From: Catenulispora rubra
Lineage (GTDB): Bacteria; Actinomycetota; Actinomycetes; Streptomycetales; Catenulisporaceae
Direction: 5' to 3'
DNA: 44,814 nt
Assembly: GCF_015356825.1 (NCBI RefSeq)
Contig: NZ_JAACYW010000067.1
Span: 1 to 44,814 of the forward strand
This document shows, one piece after another, positions 14,194-23,019 of the stretch (positions are counted from its first letter, which is position 1; the number at the start of each line of letters is the position of its first letter). The position numbers and the translations under genes are program-made. Below the pieces are notes generated by a model. The model saw only the letters and a program-made list of their open reading frames with translations. It made no database searches and had not been told where the DNA came from.

Positions 14194-17100
14194 ATGCAGT
14201 ACACCGTGCTCGGCCCCGTTGGTTTTCGAAACGATGAACGTTTTCAAGCCGCGGGCAATCCCAAAGAACAGGGAGTGCTGGCGATCCTGCTGATGGAGCG
14301 CGGCCGTGCCGTGTCCGCGCAGATGCTCGCCGACCGGCTCTGGGACGAGCATCCTCCCCAGCAGTTCCGTTCCACGTTACAAGCCCACATCTCGCGCCTG
14401 CGCCGCCGGCTGCGCGAGACCGGGCTGCTGACCGAGGTCATCGCCAGCAACCAGGCCGGCTACCGCATCGACGTCCCGGCCGGGGACGTCGACGTGCACC
14501 ATTTCGACCTGCTGGTCTCGCGGGCCCAGGCCCGTGTCGGCGCGGACCCGCGCTCGGCCCGCAGCCTGTTGCGCCAGGCCGAGGAGTTGTGGCGCGGCGA
14601 GCCGTTCGCCGGCCTGGGCGGGATGTGGGTGGAGACCATCCGGCGGATCCTCACCGACAAGCGGCGAACCGTGGTGCTCAGGCGCCTGGAGCTGGATCTG
14701 CAGACCGGCGGCGACGCCGACGAGGCCGTCGCGGAGTTGACCGAACTGGCCTCCGGGAGCCGCATCGACCAACGCGTCATCGAACTCCTGATGATCGCCC
14801 TGGACGGCGCCGGACGCACCGACGACGCCCTGACCCTCTTCCACGACACCAGGGAACGACTTCGCGACGAGGCGGGAACGGACCCGCGCCCCGAACTCCG
14901 CACGCTTCACCAACGCCTGCTCAACGGGCCCGTCAAACACCAGGCCGCCGTGCCCGAACGCCGGAGCGCGCCGGAGACCGTGGACACGCTGAATCCCGAT
15001 CCGCCGTATGTGGCAGGACGCGAGGAAGAGCTCGCGGCACTCCTGGCCGCTGTCACCGAGGATCTGCGTTCCGGCAAACGTGGATCGGTCTTCGCCATCG
15101 AGGGGCTGCCCGGCGTCGGCAAGACGACCCTCGCCCTCCAGGCCGCGCACCTGCTCCGATCCCGATGCCCGGACGGGGCGTTGCAGGTCAACATGCATTC
15201 GCATGATCCACACCTGCCCCCGCTCGATCCGCAGCAGGCTCTGACGCAGCTCCTCGACGCCATCGGCACACCGTGGCGCGAACTGGGACGTGCAGACTCG
15301 CTCGTGGCGCTCCAAGCACTCTGGCGAAAACGCACCAACGGACGCCGTCTGCTGCTTCTGCTCGACGACGTCTGGGACTCGGCACAGATCGAGCTGTTGC
15401 TTCCACCCCCGGCGGGCACGATCGTCCTGATCACCTCACGCCGCCGCCTGACCGGCCTGCCCCACGGCCACCAGTCCACCCTGGGCCTGCTGCCCGACAG
15501 CGCCGCGACCGCGCTCCTGGCCCACATCACCGACCGGACCCTGCCGCACGACGACGACCTCGTCCGGTTCACCCGATGCTGCGGCGGACTCGCACTGGCC
15601 ATCACCGTCGCCGCCGGCCACCTGCGGAGCCGGCCGGTGTGGACCGTCGCGGACCTGGCCGACCGGCTGTCCACGACCTCGCAGTCGCTCGCCGACGATC
15701 CGCTGACCGGCCCGATCCACACCGCGTTCGCCATGTCCTACCGAACGCTGAGCAGCCCCCTGCGCGACCTGCTCCGCTACCTCGCGGCCCATCCCGGCCC
15801 GGACATAGGCCTGCCGGCCGCCGCGGCGATGTCCGGCGCGGCGCTGGCCGACGCCGACATCAGGCTCGACACCCTGGTCGACTACCGGCTCCTGGAGCAC
15901 ACCAGCGCACACCGTTACAGCCTGCACGACCTGCTCAGGCAGTACGTCCTGGCCCAGGCCGACGAACAGCAGAACCTGGACAACCGGCGGGGCGTCGACC
16001 GCGCCATCGGGTTCTACGAGACCGCCGCCGCGCGCGCCGACCACGCCCTGCACCCGCGCCGACGTGAACTCCGGTATCCCGTGGCCTCAGCACCGGTGGC
16101 GGGTGTCGACCTCGACACGCCGGAGCAGGCCCGGCGCTGGCTCGACAGCGAGGACGCCAACCTGTCCGCGGTCATCAACTGGTCCGTGCGGCTCGGCCGC
16201 GGCAGACAGGTCGGGCTGCTCCCCCACGCGCTGGCTCTGCACCGGGACCGGCGCGGCAACTGGCCTCAGGCCCTTCAGCTCATCGAGCAACTGCTCGCCG
16301 CCCCGGACACCGACTCCCCGTACGACCAACCGGACACCGTCAAGGCGCGCCTGCTGACCGCGCACGCGGGACTTTCCATTCGGGCCTGCCGCTATGAGGA
16401 CGCGTTGCAGAGCGGTCACGCCGCACTGGCCATCTGGAAGGCCGACGACGACCGCTACGGACAGGCGGACGCACACGTCCAGATCGGGCGTGCGCACGAC
16501 GCCACGGGACATCGCACCCAGGCGATCGACGCCTTCCGGACGGCCGCCGCCTTGTACGGAAGCCTCGGCGACCTCAGCCGGGTGGCCGTGGCCGAGGATC
16601 AGTGGGCTGTCACAGCGTTCGAGCAGGGACGCCAGGAGGAGGCGATCGCCCGCGGCCGTCACGCGTTGGAGATCGCGCGCCGGCAGAACGACCTGCCGGT
16701 CATCTGCGACGTCCTCATCAATCTGGGCGAGATGTACCGAAGGGTCGACGAGAACGGCCAGGCCCTCGCCTGCTTCCAGGAGGCCCGCACCCTGTCCGGG
16801 ACGCTGGGCGACCCGCTCAACACCGCCTCGCTCGACGTCAACATCGCAGCGGTCTACGAACGCGCCGGGAACCATCAGCGGGCCCTGGCTTCGATGCAGG
16901 CCGCGTTGCAGAAGTTCCGGCAGCTCGGCGACCACCGCAACGAGATCGAGAGCCACATTCTGCTGGCCACGGTGCACACCAGTCTCGGGCATCCCGATGC
17001 GGCGTTCGAGGAGCTGCGGAACGCGGCTGAACTCGCGACGCAGACACACGATCAGTTGCGGCTGTTCCAGGTCCGTCTAGCCGAGGGAAGCACGCACTCC

Positions 17101-17298
17101 GCCGGCGGCGACGCCCGACGTGCGGTCGACGCGTACAAGTCGGCCCTGGCCATCGCGCGACAGGCGACGGCGTTGCCCGAGCAGGCTCGGGCGCACCGTG
17201 CCCTGTCCGAGCTCTACGCGAGCCTGGGCATGGCCGACCGTGCGCAGAGTCACCTGCGGGAGGCGGAGGCGATCGGAGAGCCTGACGACGACGTCTGA
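14194..17298 (+). CDS. AfsR/SARP-type regulator with NB-ARC and TPR domains
   Basis: This 1034-residue protein has the AfsR layout. Residues ~1-95 are an OmpR-like winged helix (YTVLGPVGFRNDERF ... LQAHISRLRRRLRE), ~100-245 the bacterial transcriptional activator domain (VDVHHFDLLVSRAQ ... DALTLFHDTRERLRDE), ~275-560 an NB-ARC ATPase with P-loop GLPGVGKTTLALQ (~303-315), Walker B LLLLLDDVWD (~386) and ITSRRRL, and ~700-1030 tetratricopeptide repeats (AHVQIGRAHDATGHRTQAID and on). Such proteins integrate signals and activate secondary metabolism or development. ATG 14194 is supported by GAGGGGAG; an upstream ATG at 14143 is not. No biosynthetic cluster is visible within the window. Confidence 0.94.
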   Translation: MQYTVLGPVGFRNDERFQAAGNPKEQGVLAILLMERGRAVSAQMLADRLWDEHPPQQFRSTLQAHISRLRRRLRETGLLTEVIASNQAGYRIDVPAGDVDVHHFDLLVSRAQARVGADPRSARSLLRQAEELWRGEPFAGLGGMWVETIRRILTDKRRTVVLRRLELDLQTGGDADEAVAELTELASGSRIDQRVIELLMIALDGAGRTDDALTLFHDTRERLRDEAGTDPRPELRTLHQRLLNGPVKHQAAVPERRSAPETVDTLNPDPPYVAGREEELAALLAAVTEDLRSGKRGSVFAIEGLPGVGKTTLALQAAHLLRSRCPDGALQVNMHSHDPHLPPLDPQQALTQLLDAIGTPWRELGRADSLVALQALWRKRTNGRRLLLLLDDVWDSAQIELLLPPPAGTIVLITSRRRLTGLPHGHQSTLGLLPDSAATALLAHITDRTLPHDDDLVRFTRCCGGLALAITVAAGHLRSRPVWTVADLADRLSTTSQSLADDPLTGPIHTAFAMSYRTLSSPLRDLLRYLAAHPGPDIGLPAAAAMSGAALADADIRLDTLVDYRLLEHTSAHRYSLHDLLRQYVLAQADEQQNLDNRRGVDRAIGFYETAAARADHALHPRRRELRYPVASAPVAGVDLDTPEQARRWLDSEDANLSAVINWSVRLGRGRQVGLLPHALALHRDRRGNWPQALQLIEQLLAAPDTDSPYDQPDTVKARLLTAHAGLSIRACRYEDALQSGHAALAIWKADDDRYGQADAHVQIGRAHDATGHRTQAIDAFRTAAALYGSLGDLSRVAVAEDQWAVTAFEQGRQEEAIARGRHALEIARRQNDLPVICDVLINLGEMYRRVDENGQALACFQEARTLSGTLGDPLNTASLDVNIAAVYERAGNHQRALASMQAALQKFRQLGDHRNEIESHILLATVHTSLGHPDAAFEELRNAAELATQTHDQLRLFQVRLAEGSTHSAGGDARRAVDAYKSALAIARQATALPEQARAHRALSELYASLGMADRAQSHLREAEAIGEPDDDV

Positions 17299-17352
17299 CA
17301 CCCGAGTACGGCAGTGCCCTTACTCACGCCGCGCGCCGAACCAGCGGCGGCC

Positions 17353-18210
17353 CTACGGCTTGCGAGCCAACACCCCGATGAACGGCACTATCGGCTTGAG
17401 GGTGTCGTCCAGCTCCGGCAGCCACACGCGGATGTCCGAAACGCCGGGAGGCTGGATCTCCAGGCCGGTCAGCCATGGGGTGATCTGTGCCGCAGTGCGC
17501 GGGACGACGGGGACGCCGGTGCGCTTGGCGTAGTCGCGGGCCGCGTCCTTCTGGGCCTGGGGCGCGGCGTCGTCGGGGGCGCCGTGGGAGATGGTCAGGT
17601 AGCTGCCGGGGGCGCACGGCCGCATGAAGGCGCGGATGATCTGGTCGGGGCCGGCGGGGTCGGTGTCTGTGTCAGTGTCGGTGTCAGGGCCGGTGTCGGG
17701 GATGAAGTGCAGGACGGAGAACAGCAGGATCGCGACCGGCTTCGTCCAGTCGATGGTGTCGCGGACCAGGGGGTGGTCGAGGACCGCGTCGGGGTCGCGG
17801 AGGTCGGCCAGGGCGGCGTGGGCGCTGGGGTTGTCGGTGAGCAGGGCCCGGGCGTGGGCGATGGCGACCGGGTCGATGTCGATGTAGACGACGGTCGCGT
17901 CCGGGTCGACGGCCTGCGCCACTTCGTGGACGTTGCCGACGGTCGGGACGCCGGAGCCGAGGTCGAGGAACTGCGTGATGCCGCGCTCGGTGACCAGGTT
18001 CGCCACGACGTGCCGTAGGAACACACGGTTCGCCTGCGCGGAGGCTGGCAGGGAAGGCATCGACCAGGCGGCCCGCCGGCCGGCCTCGCGGTCGGCCTCG
18101 AAGTTCTGCGAGCCGCCCAGCCAGAAGTCGTAGATGCGCGCCGGGCTCGGCCGGGTGGGGTCGACTTCGGGCAGGCTCAAGGCCAACTCGGCCGCGTCGA
18201 TCGAGTCCAT
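17353..18210 (-). CDS. DUF574 family SAM-dependent methyltransferase
   Basis: The ~285-residue product shows the actinomycete DUF574/Methyltransf_19 signature: PSPARIYDFWLGGSQNFEAD near the N-terminus, RVFLRHVVANLVTERG, the SAM-binding FLDLGSGVPTVGNVHEVAQ, VVYIDIDPVAIAHARALL and PVAILLFSVLHFIPD. These enzymes are numerous in actinobacteria, with mostly unknown substrates. ATG 18210 is taken as start; in-frame ATG 18228 and GTG 18240 are alternatives and none has a clear ribosome-binding site. A short Asp-Thr tandem (DTDTDTDTDP) sits in a surface loop, from a GTCGGT-type microsatellite around 17660-17695. It converges with the SARP gene. Confidence 0.92.
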   Translation of the reverse strand: MDSIDAAELALSLPEVDPTRPSPARIYDFWLGGSQNFEADREAGRRAAWSMPSLPASAQANRVFLRHVVANLVTERGITQFLDLGSGVPTVGNVHEVAQAVDPDATVVYIDIDPVAIAHARALLTDNPSAHAALADLRDPDAVLDHPLVRDTIDWTKPVAILLFSVLHFIPDTGPDTDTDTDTDPAGPDQIIRAFMRPCAPGSYLTISHGAPDDAAPQAQKDAARDYAKRTGVPVVPRTAAQITPWLTGLEIQPPGVSDIRVWLPELDDTLKPIVPFIGVLARKP

Positions 18211-18393
18211 GACAGATGATTGTGGCATTCGGGACGCCACTGCGCGCTGTGGTCCGAATGCCGCAAGTCACGCAGCCCATCTCGGCGCCGATCCGGAACG
18301 GCTGGTGACGGTGGCGGAGCGATTCGGGCTGGGCAAAGATTGAGGCACGGCTGAGGCCGGGCCGAGGCACGGCCCGGGTCTGGCGACCCCGAT

Positions 18394-18426
18394 GGTGTGT
18401 CCCCGAGGGCAACGCGGGGACACACC
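18394..18426 (-). terminator. Hairpin terminator of the CBS-protein gene
   Basis: A perfect 12-bp stem GGTGTGTCCCCG / CGGGGACACACC (18394-18405, 18415-18426) with a nine-base loop lies 28 bases beyond the stop codon of the minus-strand CBS gene. Confidence 0.7.
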
Positions 18427-18453
18427 TGCTCACCGTGGGCGCATCCCGGTGGG

Positions 18454-18870
18454 CTACGCCGCGCAGATCCGTTCCACGAACTCGGCGAGCTGCTGCTCGC
18501 TGAGGTGCGCGGCCAGGTCCGCCTCGCTGATCATGCCGACCAGCCGTTTATTCTCGACCACCGGCAGCCGCCGGATGCGGCGGCTCTCCATCTCGTGCAG
18601 CACCTCGCCGACGTCGGCGGCCGAGTCGATCCAGCGCGGCGTGCCCTCGCACAGCTCGGCGCAGCGGACCTGCGCCAGGTCGTGGCCGAGCGCCACGCAC
18701 TTCACCACGATGTCGCGGTCGGTGATGATGCCGCACAACCGCTCGTTCTGGTCGCTGACCGGCAGCGCGCCGACGTCGAGCTGCCGCATGAGCTGCGCGG
18801 CGCGGTCCAGGGTCTCCTCGCGGTAGATCCACTGGGCACCGGGATGCATGATGTCCTTGGCAGTGGCCAT
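18454..18870 (-). CDS. Tandem CBS-domain protein, HRP1-like
   Basis: The 138-residue protein is a bare CBS pair: MATAKDIMHPGAQWIYREET ... LCGIITDRDIVVKCVA, then CAELCEGTPRWIDSAADV ... LVGMISEADLAAHLSE. Size and motifs match hypoxic response protein 1 of mycobacteria, including the ending EFVERICAA. CBS pairs bind adenosine nucleotides. Relatives are induced by hypoxia or redox stress. ATG 18870 is supported by GGGAGG eight bases upstream; a longer frame upstream is not. It follows the alditol oxidase gene by 98 bp on the same strand, so cotranscription is possible. Confidence 0.9.
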   Translation of the reverse strand: MATAKDIMHPGAQWIYREETLDRAAQLMRQLDVGALPVSDQNERLCGIITDRDIVVKCVALGHDLAQVRCAELCEGTPRWIDSAADVGEVLHEMESRRIRRLPVVENKRLVGMISEADLAAHLSEQQLAEFVERICAA

Positions 18871-18968
18871 GATCGCCTCCCAGGACTTGGCCCCCTTGGG
18901 GACTGCCACTTCTATCGTGGGCACCTCGGGGGCCGGGGCGCCACCGGAGGGCGAGGCGCCGGGCGCGA

Positions 18969-20237
18969 TCAGGCGGCCGGGAACAGGTTCCGCACGAACG
19001 CGTTGCGGAACTTCCACTCGGGATCGCGCCGCTCCAGCAGAGCGCGGAAGTCGTCGGCCTTCCGGTAGGTAGCGAGCGCCGCCTTCGGTCCGCTCAGGAA
19101 CACCTTCCCCCAGTGCGGCCGCGCGCCGAGCGGCAGCAGCGCGCGCTCGACCGCGGCGAGGGCCGGTTCCACGGCGGCGCGGTCGGCGATCCAGGTGAAG
19201 TGGATCGTGACGCTGTCGCGGTGGTAGGCCGGGCTGAGCCAGAGGTCGTCGGCGGCCACGGTCCGGACCTCGGAGATCTGCACCACCGGGGCGATGAGCG
19301 GACCGAGTTCGCGGACCGCGCTGAGCGCCTCGGCGGCGTTCGGTCGGGGGACGAAGAACTCTGATTGCAGCTCTTCGCCGCTGCTCGGGGTGAAGCCGGG
19401 GCGGAAGTGCGGCAGGCGCTCGTGCCAGGGTCCTGGTACGCCGAGCTGCTCGGTGCAGTTCTCGGCGGACATGCCGGGGATCGGGTGCGCGGCGTGCGCG
19501 GCGGGTCGGCCGCCGAGCCAGTCGGCGGCGGGCCGTGACGTCTTCGACTCGTCCGCGCGCAGCTTCACCCAGACAGCGGCGTCGCCGCGCCAGTCGGTGA
19601 AGGCGCTGACGCTGTAGCCGGCCGAGAAGACCTCCTCGAACCGGCCGATCAGTTCCGACAGCGCCACGCCTTCGTGCACGAACTGCGCGACGTCGAAGGT
19701 GGGGACCACATCGACCGTCAGCTGCGTGACCGCCCCGACCGCGCCGAGCCCGACCACCGCGCCGTCGAAGTCGGGCGACTCGCCGCGCTTCAGCTCGACG
19801 ACGTCGCCGCCCGGCCCCACGAACCGCATCGCGCGCACGAGCGCCGCAAGGCCCTGATTCCGGTCGCCGGACCCGTGCGTCCCGGTCGCGCAGGCTCCGG
19901 CGAGCGAGATGTGCGGCAGGGACGGCAGCGCGGTCAGCGCGTAGCCGGCGGCGTGGAGCCGCGACGCCAGGTCCGCGAGGCGGATGCCGGCCGAGACGGT
20001 CGCGGTGCCCGCGTCCGGATCGATGTGCACCTGCGGCTCAAGGCGGTCGAGCACGACGAGGTCCCCGTCGGTGTCGGCGATCCGGTTGAACGAGTGCCCG
20101 GTGCCGAGCACCCGCACCGAGCGCGCGCCGGCCACGATCCGCTGGAGCTCGTCGAGCGACGCCGGATGATGGTTCCGCGCGGCACTGAACACGACGTTGC
20201 CGGCCCAGTTGTGAGTCCGTTCGCTCTGTTCGCTCAT
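18969..20237 (-). CDS. aldO: Alditol oxidase (FAD-linked, AldO/xylitol oxidase type)
   Basis: The 422-residue protein aligns by eye with Streptomyces AldO from end to end: THNWAGNVVFSA at the start, VRVLGTGHSFNRIAD (His ~48, site of covalent FAD attachment), LPSLPHISLAGACATGTHGS, YSVSAFTDWRGD, NCTEQLGVPGPWHERLPHFR, FTPSSGEELQSEFFVPR, EVRTVAADDLWLSPAYHRDS and ARPHWGKVF near the end. AldO oxidises polyols such as xylitol and sorbitol at the terminal hydroxyl, giving aldose and H2O2. The ATG has GGAG nine bases upstream. A catalase gene lies close upstream on the same strand, which would remove the peroxide. Confidence 0.92.
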   Translation of the reverse strand: MSEQSERTHNWAGNVVFSAARNHHPASLDELQRIVAGARSVRVLGTGHSFNRIADTDGDLVVLDRLEPQVHIDPDAGTATVSAGIRLADLASRLHAAGYALTALPSLPHISLAGACATGTHGSGDRNQGLAALVRAMRFVGPGGDVVELKRGESPDFDGAVVGLGAVGAVTQLTVDVVPTFDVAQFVHEGVALSELIGRFEEVFSAGYSVSAFTDWRGDAAVWVKLRADESKTSRPAADWLGGRPAAHAAHPIPGMSAENCTEQLGVPGPWHERLPHFRPGFTPSSGEELQSEFFVPRPNAAEALSAVRELGPLIAPVVQISEVRTVAADDLWLSPAYHRDSVTIHFTWIADRAAVEPALAAVERALLPLGARPHWGKVFLSGPKAALATYRKADDFRALLERRDPEWKFRNAFVRNLFPAA

Positions 20238-20274
20238 CGCTCGGAGTCTCCAGGCGTTCTCGGCGCTCTCGGTG

Positions 20275-20390
20275 TCAACGCCTCAGGCGGTCCAGCGTAA
20301 CGTTCGCCGCGGCGAGGTCCTGCACGCCCAGGCCGATCAGTTCGGCCACGGTGATGCGGCTATCCATGGTGTCCGCGAAGCAGTCAGCTC
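20275..20390 (-). pseudogene. C-terminal remnant of an ornithine cyclodeaminase-like gene
   Basis: Between catalase and alditol oxidase, a minus-strand frame ending at TGA (20275-20277) reads ADCFADTMDSRITVAELIGL then GVQDLAAANVTLDRLRR. The ITVAELIGLGVQDLAAA stretch is the typical C-terminal helix of the ornithine cyclodeaminase/mu-crystallin family. Only ~37 codons remain and they run into the catalase stop region, so the rest of the gene has been deleted. The catalase gene may have replaced it. Confidence 0.6.
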
Positions 20391-21856
20391 CGCCGCTGCT
20401 TCACCGCGGCGGCAAGGCGTTCGCCGAGGTCGGCGTCGGCCTGGCGGAAGTTGCCGACGGCGCGGTCGACGATGTCGTCGCGGTCCGCGGAGACCCCGGC
20501 GATGCTGTCGGCGAGGTTGGTGACCAGGCGTTCCTTCTCCTCGTCGGCCATCAGCCGGTAGAGGCTGCCGGCCTGCACGAAATCGTCGTCCTCGCGGTGC
20601 CGGACCGCGGCGTGGCTTCCGGTCAGGCCGGTGACTTCCGTGGCGGCCCACAGCGGACGGTCCGTCTGCAGCGGTCCCCCGGCGCTGTTCGGCTCGTAGT
20701 TCGCGGCCCGGCCGTGGCGGCCGTCGTACAGGTGGCCGTCGCGGCCGTAGGTGCGCGGCTCGGTGGCGTGCGGGCGGTTGACCGGCAGCTGGTCGGCGTT
20801 GATGCCGACGCGGTAGCGGTGCGCGTCGCCGTAGGCGAACAGCCGGCCCTGGAGCATCTTGTCCGGGGACGGTCCGATGCCGGGGACGAAGTGCGCCGGG
20901 GAGAAGGTGGACTGCTCGACCTCGGCGAAGATGTTCTGCGGGTTGCGGTTCAGCTCCAGGCGGCCGATCTCGATCGGCGGGAAGTCGGCGTGCGGCCAGA
21001 CCTTCGTCAGGTCGAAGGGGTCGAAGCGGTAGTCGGCGGCCTGCGCCGCCGGCATGATCTGCACCTGGAGCGTCCAGCTCGGGAACTCGCCGCGCTCGAT
21101 CGCCTCGCGCAGATCGCGCTGGTGGCTGTCCGGGTCGTGGCCGGCCAGGACGCCGGCCGCCTCGGCCGTCAGGTTCCTGATTCCCTGGTCGGTCTTGAAG
21201 TGGTACTTGACCCAGAACACCTCGCCGACGGCGTTGTTCCACTGGTAGGTGTGCGAGCTGTAGCCGTTCATGTGGCGGAAGGAGGCCGGGATGCCGCGGT
21301 CGCCGAACAGCCAGGCGACCTGGTGCGTCGCCTCCGGGCTCAGGCCCCAGAAGTCCCAGACGTTGTCAGGCTCCTGCGAGCCGGTGTAGGGGTCGCGCTT
21401 CTGGGTGTGGATGAAGTCGGGGAACTTGCTCGGGTCCTTGATGAAGAAGACCGGGGTGTTGTTCCCGACCAGGTCGTAGTTGCCCTCCTCGGTGTAGAAC
21501 TTCAGCGAGAAGCCACGGGGGTCGCGGACGGCGTCGGCGGCGCCGAGGGAGCCGGCGACCGTGGAGAAGCGTGCGAAGACCTCGGTCTGCTTGCCGACCT
21601 CGGACAGGAACTTCGCCCGGGTCCACGGGCTGACGTCGCGGGTCAGCGTGAAGGTGCCGTAGGCGCCGGCGCCGCGCGCGTGGACGATCCGCTCCGGGAC
21701 GCGCTCGCGGTTGAAGCGTGCGAGCTTCTCGAAGAGCTGCTGGTCCTGGACGAGCAGCGGGCCGCCGGGGCCGGCCGACTCGGTGTTCTGGTTGTCGGCG
21801 ACGGGGGCGCCGGTCTCGGTGGTGAGGGTGGGGCGCTGGTCGTTGGGGGGATTCAT
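20384..21856 (-). CDS. Monofunctional heme catalase
   Basis: The 490-residue protein is a small-subunit catalase: catalytic His in RIVHARGAGAYGTF (~59), FARFSTV, RGFSLKFYTEEGNYDLVGNN with the distal Asn, FFIKDPSKFPDFIHTQKR, and the proximal heme Tyr in GRLFAYGDAHRYRVGIN. It decomposes H2O2 in the cytoplasm. ATG 21856 (MNPPNDQRP) is preferred; a GTG three codons upstream overlaps the ribosome site GAGGGAGC too closely. It lies upstream of the alditol oxidase gene, an H2O2 producer. A long hairpin with ATGTCCGTA/TACGGACAT arms lies just upstream. Confidence 0.96.
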   Translation of the reverse strand: MNPPNDQRPTLTTETGAPVADNQNTESAGPGGPLLVQDQQLFEKLARFNRERVPERIVHARGAGAYGTFTLTRDVSPWTRAKFLSEVGKQTEVFARFSTVAGSLGAADAVRDPRGFSLKFYTEEGNYDLVGNNTPVFFIKDPSKFPDFIHTQKRDPYTGSQEPDNVWDFWGLSPEATHQVAWLFGDRGIPASFRHMNGYSSHTYQWNNAVGEVFWVKYHFKTDQGIRNLTAEAAGVLAGHDPDSHQRDLREAIERGEFPSWTLQVQIMPAAQAADYRFDPFDLTKVWPHADFPPIEIGRLELNRNPQNIFAEVEQSTFSPAHFVPGIGPSPDKMLQGRLFAYGDAHRYRVGINADQLPVNRPHATEPRTYGRDGHLYDGRHGRAANYEPNSAGGPLQTDRPLWAATEVTGLTGSHAAVRHREDDDFVQAGSLYRLMADEEKERLVTNLADSIAGVSADRDDIVDRAVGNFRQADADLGERLAAAVKQRRS

Positions 21857-21879
21857 GCGTCTCACGCTCCCTCGACGGC

Positions 21880-21946
21880 GGCCACCCGGGCCATGTCCGT
21901 ACAGCCAAGAAGCCCTCAGTTACGGACATGGCGGCCCGGGTCGGCC
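21880..21946. terminator. Long hairpin between the hydrolase and catalase genes
   Basis: GGCC-ACCCGGGCC-ATGTCCGTA (21880-21901) pairs with 21921-21946 apart from a 1-base and a 3-base bulge. It begins three bases past the hydrolase stop and ends 24 bases before the catalase start. It may terminate hydrolase transcription and, as an inverted repeat in the catalase leader, might also serve as an operator. Confidence 0.6.
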
Positions 21947-21948
21947 AA

Positions 21949-22881
21949 TCACGCCGCCAGGTTCGCCGTGTAGAATTCGGCGAGCTTGGCGACCGCCGGG
22001 GTGACGTACTCGTCCTTGTCGTACAGATCGACGTGCGACGCGCCGTCGATCCAGTGCAGTTCCTTCGGGCCGCCGGCGTTCTGGAAGGCCTGGACGCCCA
22101 TCCAGGACGTCACGGCGTTCCGGCCGACGATCAGCAGCAGCGGGCGCGGGGCGATCAGGCTGACCGTCGCGAAGGCGTCGAAGGTCGCGATGCGGTCGAC
22201 GCTGGACCAGGTCAGGGTCTTGGCCGAGCGCGGGTGTCCGGCACGCGGGGTGGCGTAGTACTCCCAGCCTTCGAAGACGTGCTGGCCGCCGAGAGCCGCC
22301 TCCTCGGCCGTGGCCGGGAAGAGACCGAAGCTCTGGACTCCTTCGCCGCGCGCGTCGGCGGTGCGGGCCGCTGCCGCGGCGTCAAGCATGCCCTGGAACA
22401 CCGCCGGGTCCTGGGTGCCGTCGGCGCCGACCTTGAACTGCCGGGCGATGTCGACGCCGCTGACCGTGGCGACGGCGCGGACGCGGTGGTCGGTCGCGGC
22501 GGCGGCCAGGCTGTAGCCGCCGGAGGCGCAGATGCCGAGGACGCCGATGCGGTTCGGGCCCACTTCCGGACGCGTCGTCAAGAACGACACGGCGGACTTC
22601 AGGTCCTCGACACGCTGCGCCGGGTCCTCCAGGCCGCGCGGTTCGCCTTCGCTCTCGCCCTGGTAGGCGGCGTCGAAGGCGAGGGCGATGAAGCCGGCTT
22701 CGGCGAGGCGGCTGGCGTACAGGCCGGCGGCCTGCTCCTTCACGCCGGTGCCGGGGTGGCCGACGACCACGGCGGGCGCCGGGGTGGGGTTGGTGTTCGC
22801 GGCGGCAGCGATGCCGTCCGGGAGATAGAGGTGGCCCGCGATCTTCAGGCCATTGCTGGTGAACGTGACGTCGGTCCTCAT
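21949..22881 (-). CDS. Alpha/beta hydrolase, dienelactone-hydrolase-like
   Basis: The 310-residue protein has an alpha/beta-hydrolase layout: an N-terminal hairpin (VTFTSNGLKIAGHLYLPDG), the oxyanion region VVVGHPGTGVKEQAAGLYAS, LAFDAAYQGESEGEPRG, the nucleophile elbow IGVLGICASGGYSLAAA with Cys in the GxCxS position, a late acid in PLLLIVGRNAVTSWMG and His in DGASHVDLYD. This matches the YcjY/dienelactone hydrolase-like group; the substrate is unknown. ATG 22881 has GGGAGC upstream. It is divergent from an MmyB-type regulator (138 bp between), the usual arrangement where that regulator controls a detoxifying enzyme. Confidence 0.88.
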   Translation of the reverse strand: MRTDVTFTSNGLKIAGHLYLPDGIAAAANTNPTPAPAVVVGHPGTGVKEQAAGLYASRLAEAGFIALAFDAAYQGESEGEPRGLEDPAQRVEDLKSAVSFLTTRPEVGPNRIGVLGICASGGYSLAAAATDHRVRAVATVSGVDIARQFKVGADGTQDPAVFQGMLDAAAAARTADARGEGVQSFGLFPATAEEAALGGQHVFEGWEYYATPRAGHPRSAKTLTWSSVDRIATFDAFATVSLIAPRPLLLIVGRNAVTSWMGVQAFQNAGGPKELHWIDGASHVDLYDKDEYVTPAVAKLAEFYTANLAA

Positions 22882-23019
22882 GGGTACCGCTCCCATCGTG
22901 GGTGGTTGATCAGTGCGACACGTCAACAGTGGCCCGGCTGGAAGGGAGCAACCAGGGACGGTCTCGCCTATGCAAGCCAGTACCAGGCACGGTGGCCGAA
23001 AGGCGTGGAGACTGGGGGC

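Noticed and set aside
20351..21973. A 540-codon plus-strand frame opposite catalase
   Set aside because: The catalase motifs on the minus strand are complete; the antisense product is a Val/Gly/Arg-rich shadow without domains.
21928..23019. Upstream extension of the MmyB-type regulator by ~360 codons
   Set aside because: The extension is antisense to the hydrolase gene and has no domain; the family starts at 23020.
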